Source: Pseudomonadota bacterium
GTDB taxonomy: Bacteria > Pseudomonadota > Gammaproteobacteria > Burkholderiales > Burkholderiaceae_B
Length of the DNA stretch: 7,175 nt
Assembly: GCA_023437255.1 (NCBI GenBank)
Contig: JAEZGR010000283.1
Span: forward strand, 1 to 7,175
Reading direction: 5' to 3'
The translations under genes were made by a program, and so were the position numbers. The notes under the pieces are model-generated. The model made no database searches. It was not told the DNA's origin and was given only the letters and a program-made list of their open reading frames with translations. Positions 1 to 6,591 of the stretch are shown here, one piece after another (position 1 is the first letter of the stretch; the number at the start of each line of letters is the position of its first letter).

Positions 1-2244
1 CTGTACGAAGCCATGCACCCGCGCCGCAGCCTCGGTGTGCGAACCGCCACGTCGCAGATGGAAGTCGTGGGCCGCCGCCATTACGGCCGTAAAGCCGTCG
101 CTGCCGGTGGAGGCGGGGGCATGCTGCCGACACGGCAGCTCTTCGATACGCTGGTCAGCTGGCAACCCATGGTGCAGCTTGATGCCAACGGAGAGGCGTT
201 GATCCGCTTCCACATGAACGACTCGTTGAGCCGCTTCACGTTGGTGGCGGTCGCCGACTATGGGCCGGCTTACTTCGGCGTGGCAAGCGCCACAGTGGTC
301 ACACACCAGGATCTCCAGCTGGTTTCGGGCTTGCCGATCGCGGTGCGTGAAGGCGATGCCTACCAGGCAGCGATCACGCTGCGAAACTCGAGCGAGCAAA
401 CGCGCGAATTGCGAGTGCAGGCGGTGGCCCGCCATAACGGACAAGAGAATCGTCTGCCGGAGCGACAGGTGACGCTCGCCGCCGGGCAGGCCGTTTCGGT
501 GAGGTGGCCAGTGGTGGCGCCCTTGCTTGAATGGCCGCAGCAGGGCTCGGATATCGTCTGGCGCTTTGAGGCCGCTGATGATGCGGTTTCCGACAGCATA
601 ACCCTCACGCAGGCCCTGCAGCCGCGTGTGCCGACCGGCACCGTGCAGGCGGCCTTGTTCGACGTCCAGCCCGGGCCTGCTGTGGAGCGGCCGGTCACCG
701 TACCTGCTGACGCCCTTCGAGACGAAGACGGCACGGTGCTGGGCGGTCTCGCATTGGATGTCAGCACTTCACTGGCCGGCGGCAGTTTGCAGGGTGTGCG
801 TCAGTGGTGGCTCGACTATCCGTACACCTGCCTGGAACAGACGGCATCACAAGCCCTCGGTCTGGATGACGAGGCTCGGTGGAAAGCCGTCGTTGCACGC
901 ATCGGCACGCATATCGACGACGATGGTCTGCTTCGCTATTTTCCCGGGACGTGGCCGGGTAGCGATGTCCTGACTGCCTATATCGTGTCGGCTGCCGACG
1001 ATGCACAGCAGGTGGGTATTCCGGCCGAAATTCCGCAGGATCTGCTGGAACGCATGCTCGATGGCCTGCAGGCATTTGCAGAGGGGCAGATCAAGCGGGG
1101 TGATCGAGATCAGGCGTCGAGCGTTGCCCGACGCATCATGGCCATGGAAGCCCTTTCGCGCCATGACAGGGTCACGCCCACCATGCTGGGCAGCGTTGAA
1201 CCTGCCCTGACACAGTGGTCCACGCCCACGCTGGCGAATTGGGTGTCCATTCTGACCCGCATGCAGAGCGGCAAGAATACGAAAGCAGGGCTGACCCAGG
1301 CACGCAACGTACTCAGTGCGCGCATGTCGGTTTCGGGAGCGGCCCTGAGCTTTGCCGATACGCCACTGAATACCGCGCCGGAGCTCATGGCATCGCGGGT
1401 GACCGGGCTGGCGCGGCTCATGCTTGCGGTAATGGAGCGGCCCGAATGGCAGTCCGACCTTCCGCGCATGGCGCGGGGTCTAGTAGAGGCGCAGTCGAAC
1501 GGCTCATGGGCCATGACCACCGAGAATCTGTTGGCGCAGCTGGCCCTGGCGCGATTCTCTCAGCGCTTCGAAGCCGAGCCGTCGACCGGCGTGGTCAATG
1601 CCCGCGTGATGCCGCAGGGCGGTACCGCCACCATCGAGCTGCGCTCAGACGAGGCGGTCGCTGCAAATCTGGGCTGGCCCCGAGGCGAGGGCGAGCTGAG
1701 CGTTCAGCACCAGGGCCAGGGCAGGGCCTGGGTGTCGCTCAGGGCCCAGGCCGCGGTGAAGCGCTTGGAAGCACGCAGTGCCGGCTATGAGATCGCGCGA
1801 CGGGTCATTCCTGTGCAGCAACATGAACCGGGCAGGTGGTCGCGCGGTGACATCTTGCGGGTGGAGGTCGATATTCAGGCGCGTGATGGCGCCGCGTGGG
1901 TAGTGTTGAATGACCCCGTTCCGGCGGGCGCCACCATCCTGGGCTCAGGTCTGGGGCGTGATGCGAGTGCCCAGGTGGCCGGACAGGAAGCCACGTCATA
2001 CTACGCGCCGGTGTTCGTTGAGCGGGCGTCCACCGCGTATCGGGCCTATTTTGATTATCTGCCCGCAGGTCGGATCACCGTGTCGTATACGGTGCGTCTC
2101 AACACCGAGGGCACATTTGCCCAGCCGCCGACCCGCGTCGAAGCGCTGTACCGCCCCGATCTGTACGGCCTCGCGCCCAATCAGGGTATTGAGGTTCAGG
2201 CCGGGCCTTTCGATACTCCGCTTGAAGGTGCGTCGGGAGGTTGA
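1..2244 (+). CDS. yfhM: Bacterial alpha-2-macroglobulin family protein, C-terminal part (5' end outside window)
   Basis: The frame is open from base 1, so the gene begins upstream; 747 codons are visible and E. coli YfhM is about 1650 residues. Counting codons from base 1, an A2M-type domain runs from about codon 41 (RQLFDTLVSWQP, then NDSLSRF, then LVSGLPIAVREGD). The thioester motif CLEQ is at codons 277-280 inside YPYTCLEQTAS, followed by the helical thioester domain (GSDVLTAYIV). A C-terminal beta domain (NDPVPAGA near codon 637, YAPVFVERAS near 668, PPTRVEALYRPDLYG) closes the protein. Established for the family: these are periplasmic lipoproteins or envelope proteins whose Cys-Gln thioester covalently traps attacking proteases, and they are commonly encoded next to pbpC, as here. 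Both thioester residues are present, so it should be active. The signal peptide and lipobox lie outside the window. The stop codon sits two bases before the pbpC GTG start, suggesting an operon. Confidence 0.93.
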   Translation: MYEAMHPRRSLGVRTATSQMEVVGRRHYGRKAVAAGGGGGMLPTRQLFDTLVSWQPMVQLDANGEALIRFHMNDSLSRFTLVAVADYGPAYFGVASATVVTHQDLQLVSGLPIAVREGDAYQAAITLRNSSEQTRELRVQAVARHNGQENRLPERQVTLAAGQAVSVRWPVVAPLLEWPQQGSDIVWRFEAADDAVSDSITLTQALQPRVPTGTVQAALFDVQPGPAVERPVTVPADALRDEDGTVLGGLALDVSTSLAGGSLQGVRQWWLDYPYTCLEQTASQALGLDDEARWKAVVARIGTHIDDDGLLRYFPGTWPGSDVLTAYIVSAADDAQQVGIPAEIPQDLLERMLDGLQAFAEGQIKRGDRDQASSVARRIMAMEALSRHDRVTPTMLGSVEPALTQWSTPTLANWVSILTRMQSGKNTKAGLTQARNVLSARMSVSGAALSFADTPLNTAPELMASRVTGLARLMLAVMERPEWQSDLPRMARGLVEAQSNGSWAMTTENLLAQLALARFSQRFEAEPSTGVVNARVMPQGGTATIELRSDEAVAANLGWPRGEGELSVQHQGQGRAWVSLRAQAAVKRLEARSAGYEIARRVIPVQQHEPGRWSRGDILRVEVDIQARDGAAWVVLNDPVPAGATILGSGLGRDASAQVAGQEATSYYAPVFVERASTAYRAYFDYLPAGRITVSYTVRLNTEGTFAQPPTRVEALYRPDLYGLAPNQGIEVQAGPFDTPLEGASGG
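2235..2240 (+). promoter_or_regulatory. Ribosome binding site that decides the pbpC start
   Basis: GGGAGG lies inside the last codons of the macroglobulin gene. It is directly adjacent to a possible TTG start at 2241 (no spacing), but six bases before the GTG at 2247. The normal spacing favours GTG 2247. Its position before the upstream stop codon suggests translational coupling of the two genes. Confidence 0.65.
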
Positions 2245-2246
2245 TC

Positions 2247-4460
2247 GTGAGGGCATTACGAGCCACGCGTGCGCTGCTCTGCATCCTGCTCGTGACGGTG
2301 GGGGGCAGCGGCGTCGCCTTGGGCGCTTCCGAGGCCGATGCGGGCGACGGCGCGGCTGGCGTGCCGGCGGTCCAGCCGCTGCCTTCTTTCGACGCAGTCA
2401 AAGCGCGTCATCACGCCTCAGAACTGGCGGTGCTCGACCGTCGGGGTGAGCCGGTGGCCGCCTTACGCACCGATTTTTCGGAACGGCGCGGCGCATGGGT
2501 GCCGCTTTCGGAAGTCTCGCCCGTGTTGCAACGTGCGGTGCTGCTGTCGGAAGATCGGCGTTTTCAGGACCATGGCGGGGTCGACTGGTTTTCGCTCGCC
2601 TCGGCTGGTTGGGGCTGGCTGCGGGGCGAGGGCATGCGGGGTGCGTCCACCATCAGCATGCAGCTGGCCGCCATGTTCGACGACTCTCTGCAGCGCCCTT
2701 CGGGCGGGCGCAGCGTGGTGCAGAAGTTCGACCAAGTGCGGCGGGCATGGCAGCTGGAATCCGCCTGGAGCAAGCCGCAGATTCTTGAAGCATACTTGAA
2801 CCTCGCCGCGTTCCGGGGCGAGTTGCGTGGGGTGGAGGCGGTTTCCAGGGTCATGTTCGCGAAGCATCCCCATGGCCTGAACCCGCGGGAATCGGCAGTC
2901 GCGGCCGCATTGTTGCGGGGGCCCAATGCGGCCCCCGGCCTTGTGGTTTCGCGCGCGTGTGCGCTTCTGCACGAAATGGCCCAAGGCGATACATGTGAGG
3001 GGCTTGCTTCGGACGTGCGGCGCTGGTTGGGTTCGACAGCGCGGCCAGCGGCCGATGCGCCACAACTGGCACCTCACTTTGCCCGTTGGGCCGCCTCGAT
3101 GCAGGGACCGTCCGGTAGTGAGCCGGTTCTCCATACCACGCTGGATGCCGCGCTACAGCGGCAGGTCTTGCGTAGTGTGGCGCGGCACGTGGCGGGGATG
3201 GGGCACGCGCAGCTGACCGATGCAGCCGTGGTGGTGCTGGACAATGACACGGGCGAAGTGCTCGCTTACGTCGGCGCTTCCGGTCAGTTGTCATCCGCGC
3301 GACTGGTCGACCATGCCCGTGCGCGGCGCCAGGCCGGTTCCACCCTGAAACCTTTCTTATATGCGCTTGCGCTGGAATCACGGTATCTGACAGCGGCGTC
3401 TTTGCTCGACGATGCGCCACACGATCTGGCTACGACGGGCGGTCTCTACGTCCCGCAGAATTACGACCGCAGTCATGCTGGACTGGTCAGCGTACGTACC
3501 GCGCTGGCAGCTTCACTGAATGTGCCGGCGGTACGCACGCTGATGCTGGTGGGAGTGGAGCGATTCGCACAGCGCCTGCGTGCGCTCGGCTTGCCCTTGC
3601 CACACGATGCGGACCACTATGGTTTCAGCCTCAGTCTTGGCAGTGCCGACGTCGATCTGCTCAGCCTCACGGCGGCGTATCGGGCATTGGCAGACGGTGG
3701 TCGGTGGCTGGCCCCGCAGGCGAGGAAGGGGCAAGGCAAGGCCCAAGGGCGACAGGTGGTGGACCCGCTTGCGGCATGGATTGTGGGCGACATTCTTTCC
3801 GACCGGCGTGCACGCGCCCGCACGTTCGGATTTGAAAGCCCCTTGGCCACCCGGCACTGGGCGGCGGTCAAAACGGGAACCAGCAAGGACATGCGCGACA
3901 ACTGGACGGTGGGGTGGTCAGTGCGATACACCGTGGGCGTATGGGTGGGCAACAGTGCCGGCCTGAGCATGCGCGATGTGTCCGGCGTGAGCGGTGCGGC
4001 ACCTATCTGGCACGAGGTGATGGCAGCACTGCATGCCTCGGAGACGGATTCACCGCCCGTCATGCCGCACGGCCTGCAGAGGCAACAGGTCAGTTTCGCG
4101 GGCAACCTCGAGGCGCCGCGTACCGAGTATTTTCTGCCAGGAACTGCGATCAGTCGGGTGGAACCCGCTGTCGGCAGCGAGGGGCGGGCGCGTATCGTCA
4201 GCCCGGCAGCGGGCACCATACTGGCGCTGGACCCCGACATGCCGCCCGCCCATCAGCGCCTGGCGTTGAAGGCGAGTCTCGCGCAGGAGGCCGGTGAGCC
4301 GCGCTGGCGGGTCGGATCGACCCTGATCGGTCACGGCCCGGAAGCTTATTGGCAGCCATTGCCCGGGCGCCATCGTATCGTGCTCGAGGATGCCTTGGGG
4401 GCTCAGCTGGATGCCGTCACGGTTCAGGTTCGAGACTTGCCCCTTGCTCGCCGGCAATAG
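2247..4460 (+). CDS. pbpC: Penicillin-binding protein 1C, bifunctional peptidoglycan glycosyltransferase/transpeptidase
   Basis: This gene encodes 737 residues from GTG 2247, close to E. coli PbpC in length. Residues about 5-26 form a signal-anchor helix (ALLCILLVTVGGSGVALG). The GT51 glycosyltransferase domain follows: catalytic Glu102 in EDRRFQDHGGVDW, then GASTISMQLA, RRAWQLE and KPQILEAYLN. These motifs match the lipid II-polymerising domain. The penicillin-binding transpeptidase domain has the nucleophile Ser365 in GSTLK, the SLN motif at 423-425 and KTGTS starting at Lys542. The last ~95 residues (ARIVSPAAGTI, DPDMPPAHQRL, WQPLPGRHRIVLED) match the BiPBP_C domain typical of PBP1C. All catalytic motifs are intact, so both activities are expected in the periplasm at the inner membrane. 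In E. coli, PBP1C contributes little to normal growth and is linked to the macroglobulin YfhM, consistent with the upstream neighbour. An alternative TTG start at 2241 would add two residues but lacks a spaced ribosome binding site. Cys238 and Cys250 form an unusual extracytoplasmic cysteine pair. Confidence 0.95.
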   Translation: MRALRATRALLCILLVTVGGSGVALGASEADAGDGAAGVPAVQPLPSFDAVKARHHASELAVLDRRGEPVAALRTDFSERRGAWVPLSEVSPVLQRAVLLSEDRRFQDHGGVDWFSLASAGWGWLRGEGMRGASTISMQLAAMFDDSLQRPSGGRSVVQKFDQVRRAWQLESAWSKPQILEAYLNLAAFRGELRGVEAVSRVMFAKHPHGLNPRESAVAAALLRGPNAAPGLVVSRACALLHEMAQGDTCEGLASDVRRWLGSTARPAADAPQLAPHFARWAASMQGPSGSEPVLHTTLDAALQRQVLRSVARHVAGMGHAQLTDAAVVVLDNDTGEVLAYVGASGQLSSARLVDHARARRQAGSTLKPFLYALALESRYLTAASLLDDAPHDLATTGGLYVPQNYDRSHAGLVSVRTALAASLNVPAVRTLMLVGVERFAQRLRALGLPLPHDADHYGFSLSLGSADVDLLSLTAAYRALADGGRWLAPQARKGQGKAQGRQVVDPLAAWIVGDILSDRRARARTFGFESPLATRHWAAVKTGTSKDMRDNWTVGWSVRYTVGVWVGNSAGLSMRDVSGVSGAAPIWHEVMAALHASETDSPPVMPHGLQRQQVSFAGNLEAPRTEYFLPGTAISRVEPAVGSEGRARIVSPAAGTILALDPDMPPAHQRLALKASLAQEAGEPRWRVGSTLIGHGPEAYWQPLPGRHRIVLEDALGAQLDAVTVQVRDLPLARRQ

Positions 4461-4493
4461 CGCCTTACACACCGGCCGGAAGGATGTCGTGAG

Positions 4494-4525
4494 CAACTGA
4501 TACACTTTCCGCCATCGTTCAGTTG
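4494..4525 (+). promoter_or_regulatory. Possible extended -10 promoter and inverted repeat upstream of the lipoprotein gene
   Basis: The 81-base gap between pbpC and the lipoprotein gene contains TGATACACT at 4498-4506, which resembles an extended -10 element (TGN plus TACACT). No good -35 is visible at the right distance. A perfect 7-base inverted repeat, CAACTGA (4494-4500) and TCAGTTG (4519-4525), flanks it. No T-run follows, so it is not a classical terminator; it could be an operator or an mRNA hairpin. An 8-base palindrome, CCGGCCGG, lies at 4472-4479. The assignment is tentative. Confidence 0.3.
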
Positions 4526-4541
4526 TCAGAAGGGGAAGTCG

Positions 4542-5138
4542 ATGAAAAGCACCCGAATACTCACTCGAAGCTCGCTCTTGGCGGCTTTGCTGGCGCTGGC
4601 TGCCTGCCAGACGCCTCCCGTACAACAAGATACGGCGACCCAGCCCGCAGAAGCCACCGTAGCGACGCCGGCGCCGGGAACCGAAGCGCAGGATTCCACG
4701 GTCCAGCCCGCCGCCGCACAGGGCGCGCGCGTGGCCGTATTTCTGGCCGACATGGTGGTGCAGGAAGGCTGGCGCCCCGTTGCGGTCGGTGGAGATTCCA
4801 CGCTCTATCTGAATCCACAGCCAGTTGTGACGCGTGACGACCTCACGGGTGTGCAGGCAGGCGCGAACCAGCAAGGCCAGGGGCTGCTGGCGCTGATGCT
4901 CAGCAGCGACGCCAGCGCGCGTCTGCAGGAGCTCACCAGCAGCAATCCCAACAAGCGCCTTGCTCTGGTGGTGGGCAGCACGCTCATGGCTGCGCCCAGC
5001 TATTCCGAGCCGGTTTCAACGGGACAGCTGATTTTCCCGGTTGGCACCGAGGCCAACGCGACCGCCGCCGCACGCGCCATCGCGGGCGTGGACGAATCCG
5101 GTGCCCCATCACCTCAATCTGCGGCCGAGTTCCAATAA
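4542..5138 (+). CDS. Lipoprotein with a SecDF P1-head-like domain, function unknown
   Basis: This 198-residue protein starts at ATG 4542, preceded by AAGGGGA at 4530-4536. It opens with a lipoprotein signal peptide: basic N-region (MKSTR), hydrophobic segment, and lipobox LAAC with the lipidated cysteine at residue 22. Gln follows at +2, which under the Lol rule predicts the outer membrane. Residues 23-60 are a Pro/Gln/Ala/Thr-rich linker, presumably flexible. From about residue 62 to 183 the protein reads like the P1 head subdomain of SecD: LYLNPQPVVTRDDLTGVQAG (88-107), a hydrophobic strand LLALMLSSDAS, ELTSSNPNKRLALVVGSTLM (130-149), APSYSEPVSTG, then IFPVGTEANATAAARAIAG. This follows the SecD order of 'pvlt..di', 'T..n.gk.lA.v..g', 'aP.i...i' and a final helix. 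There is no transmembrane bundle, so it is not a translocase subunit. It may be a periplasm-facing binding or assembly module; its partner is unknown. It has its own ribosome binding site and may be separate from the pbpC operon. Confidence 0.82.
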   Translation: MKSTRILTRSSLLAALLALAACQTPPVQQDTATQPAEATVATPAPGTEAQDSTVQPAAAQGARVAVFLADMVVQEGWRPVAVGGDSTLYLNPQPVVTRDDLTGVQAGANQQGQGLLALMLSSDASARLQELTSSNPNKRLALVVGSTLMAAPSYSEPVSTGQLIFPVGTEANATAAARAIAGVDESGAPSPQSAAEFQ

Positions 5139-5179
5139 TCAGCAGAGCAGGGCGGCCAGTGTTGTAGTTTTAGGGCAAA

Positions 5180-5248
5180 CCCCGAATTTTTCGTGTACGC
5201 GTATCGTTGTCAGACTTAAAATATACGCTTTGCGTACACATTTCGGGG
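5180..5248 (+). promoter_or_regulatory. pyrB upstream control region with nested inverted repeats and AT-rich core
   Basis: The 117-base gap 5139-5255 holds this compact symmetric region. The outer arms CCCCGAA (5180-5186) and TTCGGGG (5242-5248) are perfect inverted repeats. The inner arms GTGTACGC (5193-5200) and GCGTACAC (5232-5239) are also perfect. Between them lies an AT-rich stretch (5216-5226) with -10-like hexamers TAAAAT (5217-5222) and TATACG (5222-5227). A -35-like TTGTCA is at 5207-5212 but is not correctly spaced from either. The right outer arm contains the only Shine-Dalgarno-like sequence, CGGGG, seven bases before the pyrB ATG. The layout fits a promoter with operator sites, or a leader RNA structure that hides the ribosome binding site. 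The exact promoter cannot be fixed by eye. Bases 5139-5179 show nothing clear. Confidence 0.5.
5196..5236 (+). repeat. Pair of short palindromes, candidate operator half of pyrB
   Basis: TACGCGTA (5196-5203) is a perfect 8-base palindrome. TACGC-TTT-GCGTA (5224-5236) is the same arms with a three-base spacer. Their centres are about 30 bases apart, close to three DNA helical turns, so a dimeric regulator could sit on the same face at both sites. They flank the AT-rich core of the putative promoter. Confidence 0.45.
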
Positions 5249-5255
5249 TCGTTCC

Positions 5256-6551
5256 ATGTCCGTTCCTCAACAGGTCTTCCTTCGCGATGCCATGCGGCGT
5301 CTCAACCTGACGCGCGATGTCTTCGCGGGTCGAATTGGTGTCAAACGCCGCGCGCTTGATACCTGGCTCTTGCCCGAGGGGTCGCAGGAATACCGGCCGA
5401 TGCCCGAGGTGGTCCAGCGCTTTGTGGGCGAAATCGTCCAGAACGAAGCGCTGCTGCAAAAGTATGCGCTGAGCGCACAGGCCGGCCCGCTGCGGGATCG
5501 AATCGCCTACGAAGGCAGGCACCAGCTTCTGTCGGTCGACCAGTTCACCAGCCGCGAATCGGTCGAAGAGCTCTTTCGTATTGCCGACATGATGCAGCCG
5601 ATTGCCCGCCGCCAGAAGATCTCGCGGGTGCTCGAAGGAGCGGTGCTTGGCAATCTGTTCTTCGAGGCCAGTACGCGTACCCGTGTGAGCTTTGGTGCAG
5701 CCTTCTGTCGCCTGGGCGGCTCTGTCTGCGACACCACGGGTTTCACGTTCTCGTCGATGGCAAAGGGTGAGTCCATTTACGACACCAGCCGTGTCATGAG
5801 CGGCTACGTCGACGCCATGGTGATTCGCCACCCCGAGAAAGGCTCCGTGGCCGAGTTTGCTCGTGCCACCAACATTCCCGTGGTGAACGGCGGCGACGGT
5901 CCCGGCGAGCACCCCAGCCAGGCGCTGCTGGACCTTTACACGATCCTGACCGAATTCTCGCGCCTGGGCAAATTGCTCGACGGCTCGCATATCGCGCTGG
6001 CCGGTGACCTCAAGTACGGCCGAACGGTGCATTCACTCATGAAGCTGCTGGCTCTGTACCGTGGCCTGAAGTTCACGCTGGTGTCACCCAAGGGCCTGGA
6101 GATGCCCGAAGCGATTCTCGAACAGGTAGGCCGCAATGGTCACGTCATTGAGCAGACCCACTCGCTGGAAGAGGGCCTGCGTGGCGCCGACGTCATCTAC
6201 GCGACTCGGGTGCAGAAAGAGCGGTTTGCAGAAGAGGAACTCGATGGCTACAGCGCCGACTTCCAGGTGAACAAGGCCATCGTCGACAAGTGCTGCGGGC
6301 CCGACGTCATCGTGATGCACCCGCTGCCGCGTGACAGCCGCGAAGGGGCGAATGACCTGAGCACCGACCTCAATCCCGATCCGCGTCTGGCCATCTTCCG
6401 CCAGACGGACAATGGCATTCCGGTGCGCATGGCGATTTTCGCAGTGTTGCTGGGTGTCGAAACACTGGTCCCGCATTCGCTGCGCGACGTTACCTGGAGC
6501 CCGCCCTCGCACATCGGGCCGGACGACAGCGTCTTCCACGGAATGTACTGA
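5256..6551 (+). CDS. pyrB: Aspartate carbamoyltransferase catalytic chain with N-terminal helix-turn-helix-like domain
   Basis: The product (431 residues) joins carbamoyl phosphate and L-aspartate to N-carbamoyl-L-aspartate, the first committed pyrimidine step, in the cytoplasm. Residues ~85-406 match the ATCase catalytic chain closely. They include the carbamoyl-phosphate loop FFEASTRTR (135-143), the 80s loop SSMAKGES with Ser166 and Lys170 (E. coli Ser80 and Lys84), RHP 191-193, GEHPSQALLDL with His219 (E. coli His134), GDLKYGRTVHSL with Arg256 (Arg167), TRVQKER with Arg318 and Gln320 (Arg229 and Gln231), and MHPLPR 354-359. The E. coli chain is about 311 residues; this one has roughly 85 extra at the N-terminus and 25 at the C-terminus. 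Residues 8-40 read as a helix-turn-helix: LRDAMRRLNLT, DVFAGRIGV, KRRALDTWLLP. The only later Met codons before the catalytic core's first helix are at 13 and 49, which would cut the domain, so ATG 5256 is the best start although its ribosome binding site (CGGGG) is weak. No pyrI or pyrC is adjacent. Confidence 0.95.
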   Translation: MSVPQQVFLRDAMRRLNLTRDVFAGRIGVKRRALDTWLLPEGSQEYRPMPEVVQRFVGEIVQNEALLQKYALSAQAGPLRDRIAYEGRHQLLSVDQFTSRESVEELFRIADMMQPIARRQKISRVLEGAVLGNLFFEASTRTRVSFGAAFCRLGGSVCDTTGFTFSSMAKGESIYDTSRVMSGYVDAMVIRHPEKGSVAEFARATNIPVVNGGDGPGEHPSQALLDLYTILTEFSRLGKLLDGSHIALAGDLKYGRTVHSLMKLLALYRGLKFTLVSPKGLEMPEAILEQVGRNGHVIEQTHSLEEGLRGADVIYATRVQKERFAEEELDGYSADFQVNKAIVDKCCGPDVIVMHPLPRDSREGANDLSTDLNPDPRLAIFRQTDNGIPVRMAIFAVLLGVETLVPHSLRDVTWSPPSHIGPDDSVFHGMY

Positions 6552-6584
6552 GGGTGGCGGGGCGAGGGGCCCCCGCGTCACCCT
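6551..6584. terminator. Hairpin between convergent pyrB and rdgC, possible terminator
   Basis: AGGGTGGCGGGG (6551-6562) pairs with CCCCGC (6571-6576) and CACCCT (6579-6584), giving a 12-base-pair GC-rich stem with a two-base bulge and an eight-base loop. An alternative stem pairs GGCGAGGG (6561-6568) with CCCTCGCC (6581-6588). On the + strand a T5 run appears only at 6601-6605, well downstream of the stem, and there is no T-run on the - strand side. Location at the convergent junction supports a terminator role, but the weak T-tract makes it uncertain. Confidence 0.4.
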
Positions 6585-6591
6585 CGCCGCA

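Noticed and set aside
1725..1752. Inverted repeat GGCCTGGG / CCCAGGCC with several CAGGGCC copies
   Set aside because: It lies inside the macroglobulin coding sequence in a GC-rich Gln-Gly/Ala stretch, and no T-run follows; most likely a codon-composition effect.
2241..2243. TTG as the pbpC start
   Set aside because: The ribosome binding site ends at the base immediately before it, leaving no spacing; GTG at 2247 is correctly spaced.
2463..3134. Long open frame on the - strand opposite pbpC (223 codons)
   Set aside because: It has no recognisable motifs, its composition is rich in Arg/Pro/His as expected from an antisense shadow of a GC-rich gene, and pbpC is unquestionably the real gene.
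5173..5191. GGG-CAAA-CCC followed by TTTTT, a possible terminator for the lipoprotein gene or a pyrimidine-sensing attenuator
   Set aside because: The stem is only three base pairs, too weak for an intrinsic terminator, and no leader-peptide reading frame or competing hairpin of the enteric pyrBI type was seen.
5139..6032. Open frame of 297 codons on the - strand opposite pyrB
   Set aside because: It is the antisense shadow of pyrB; no family resemblance or start signal, and it would span the pyrB regulatory region.
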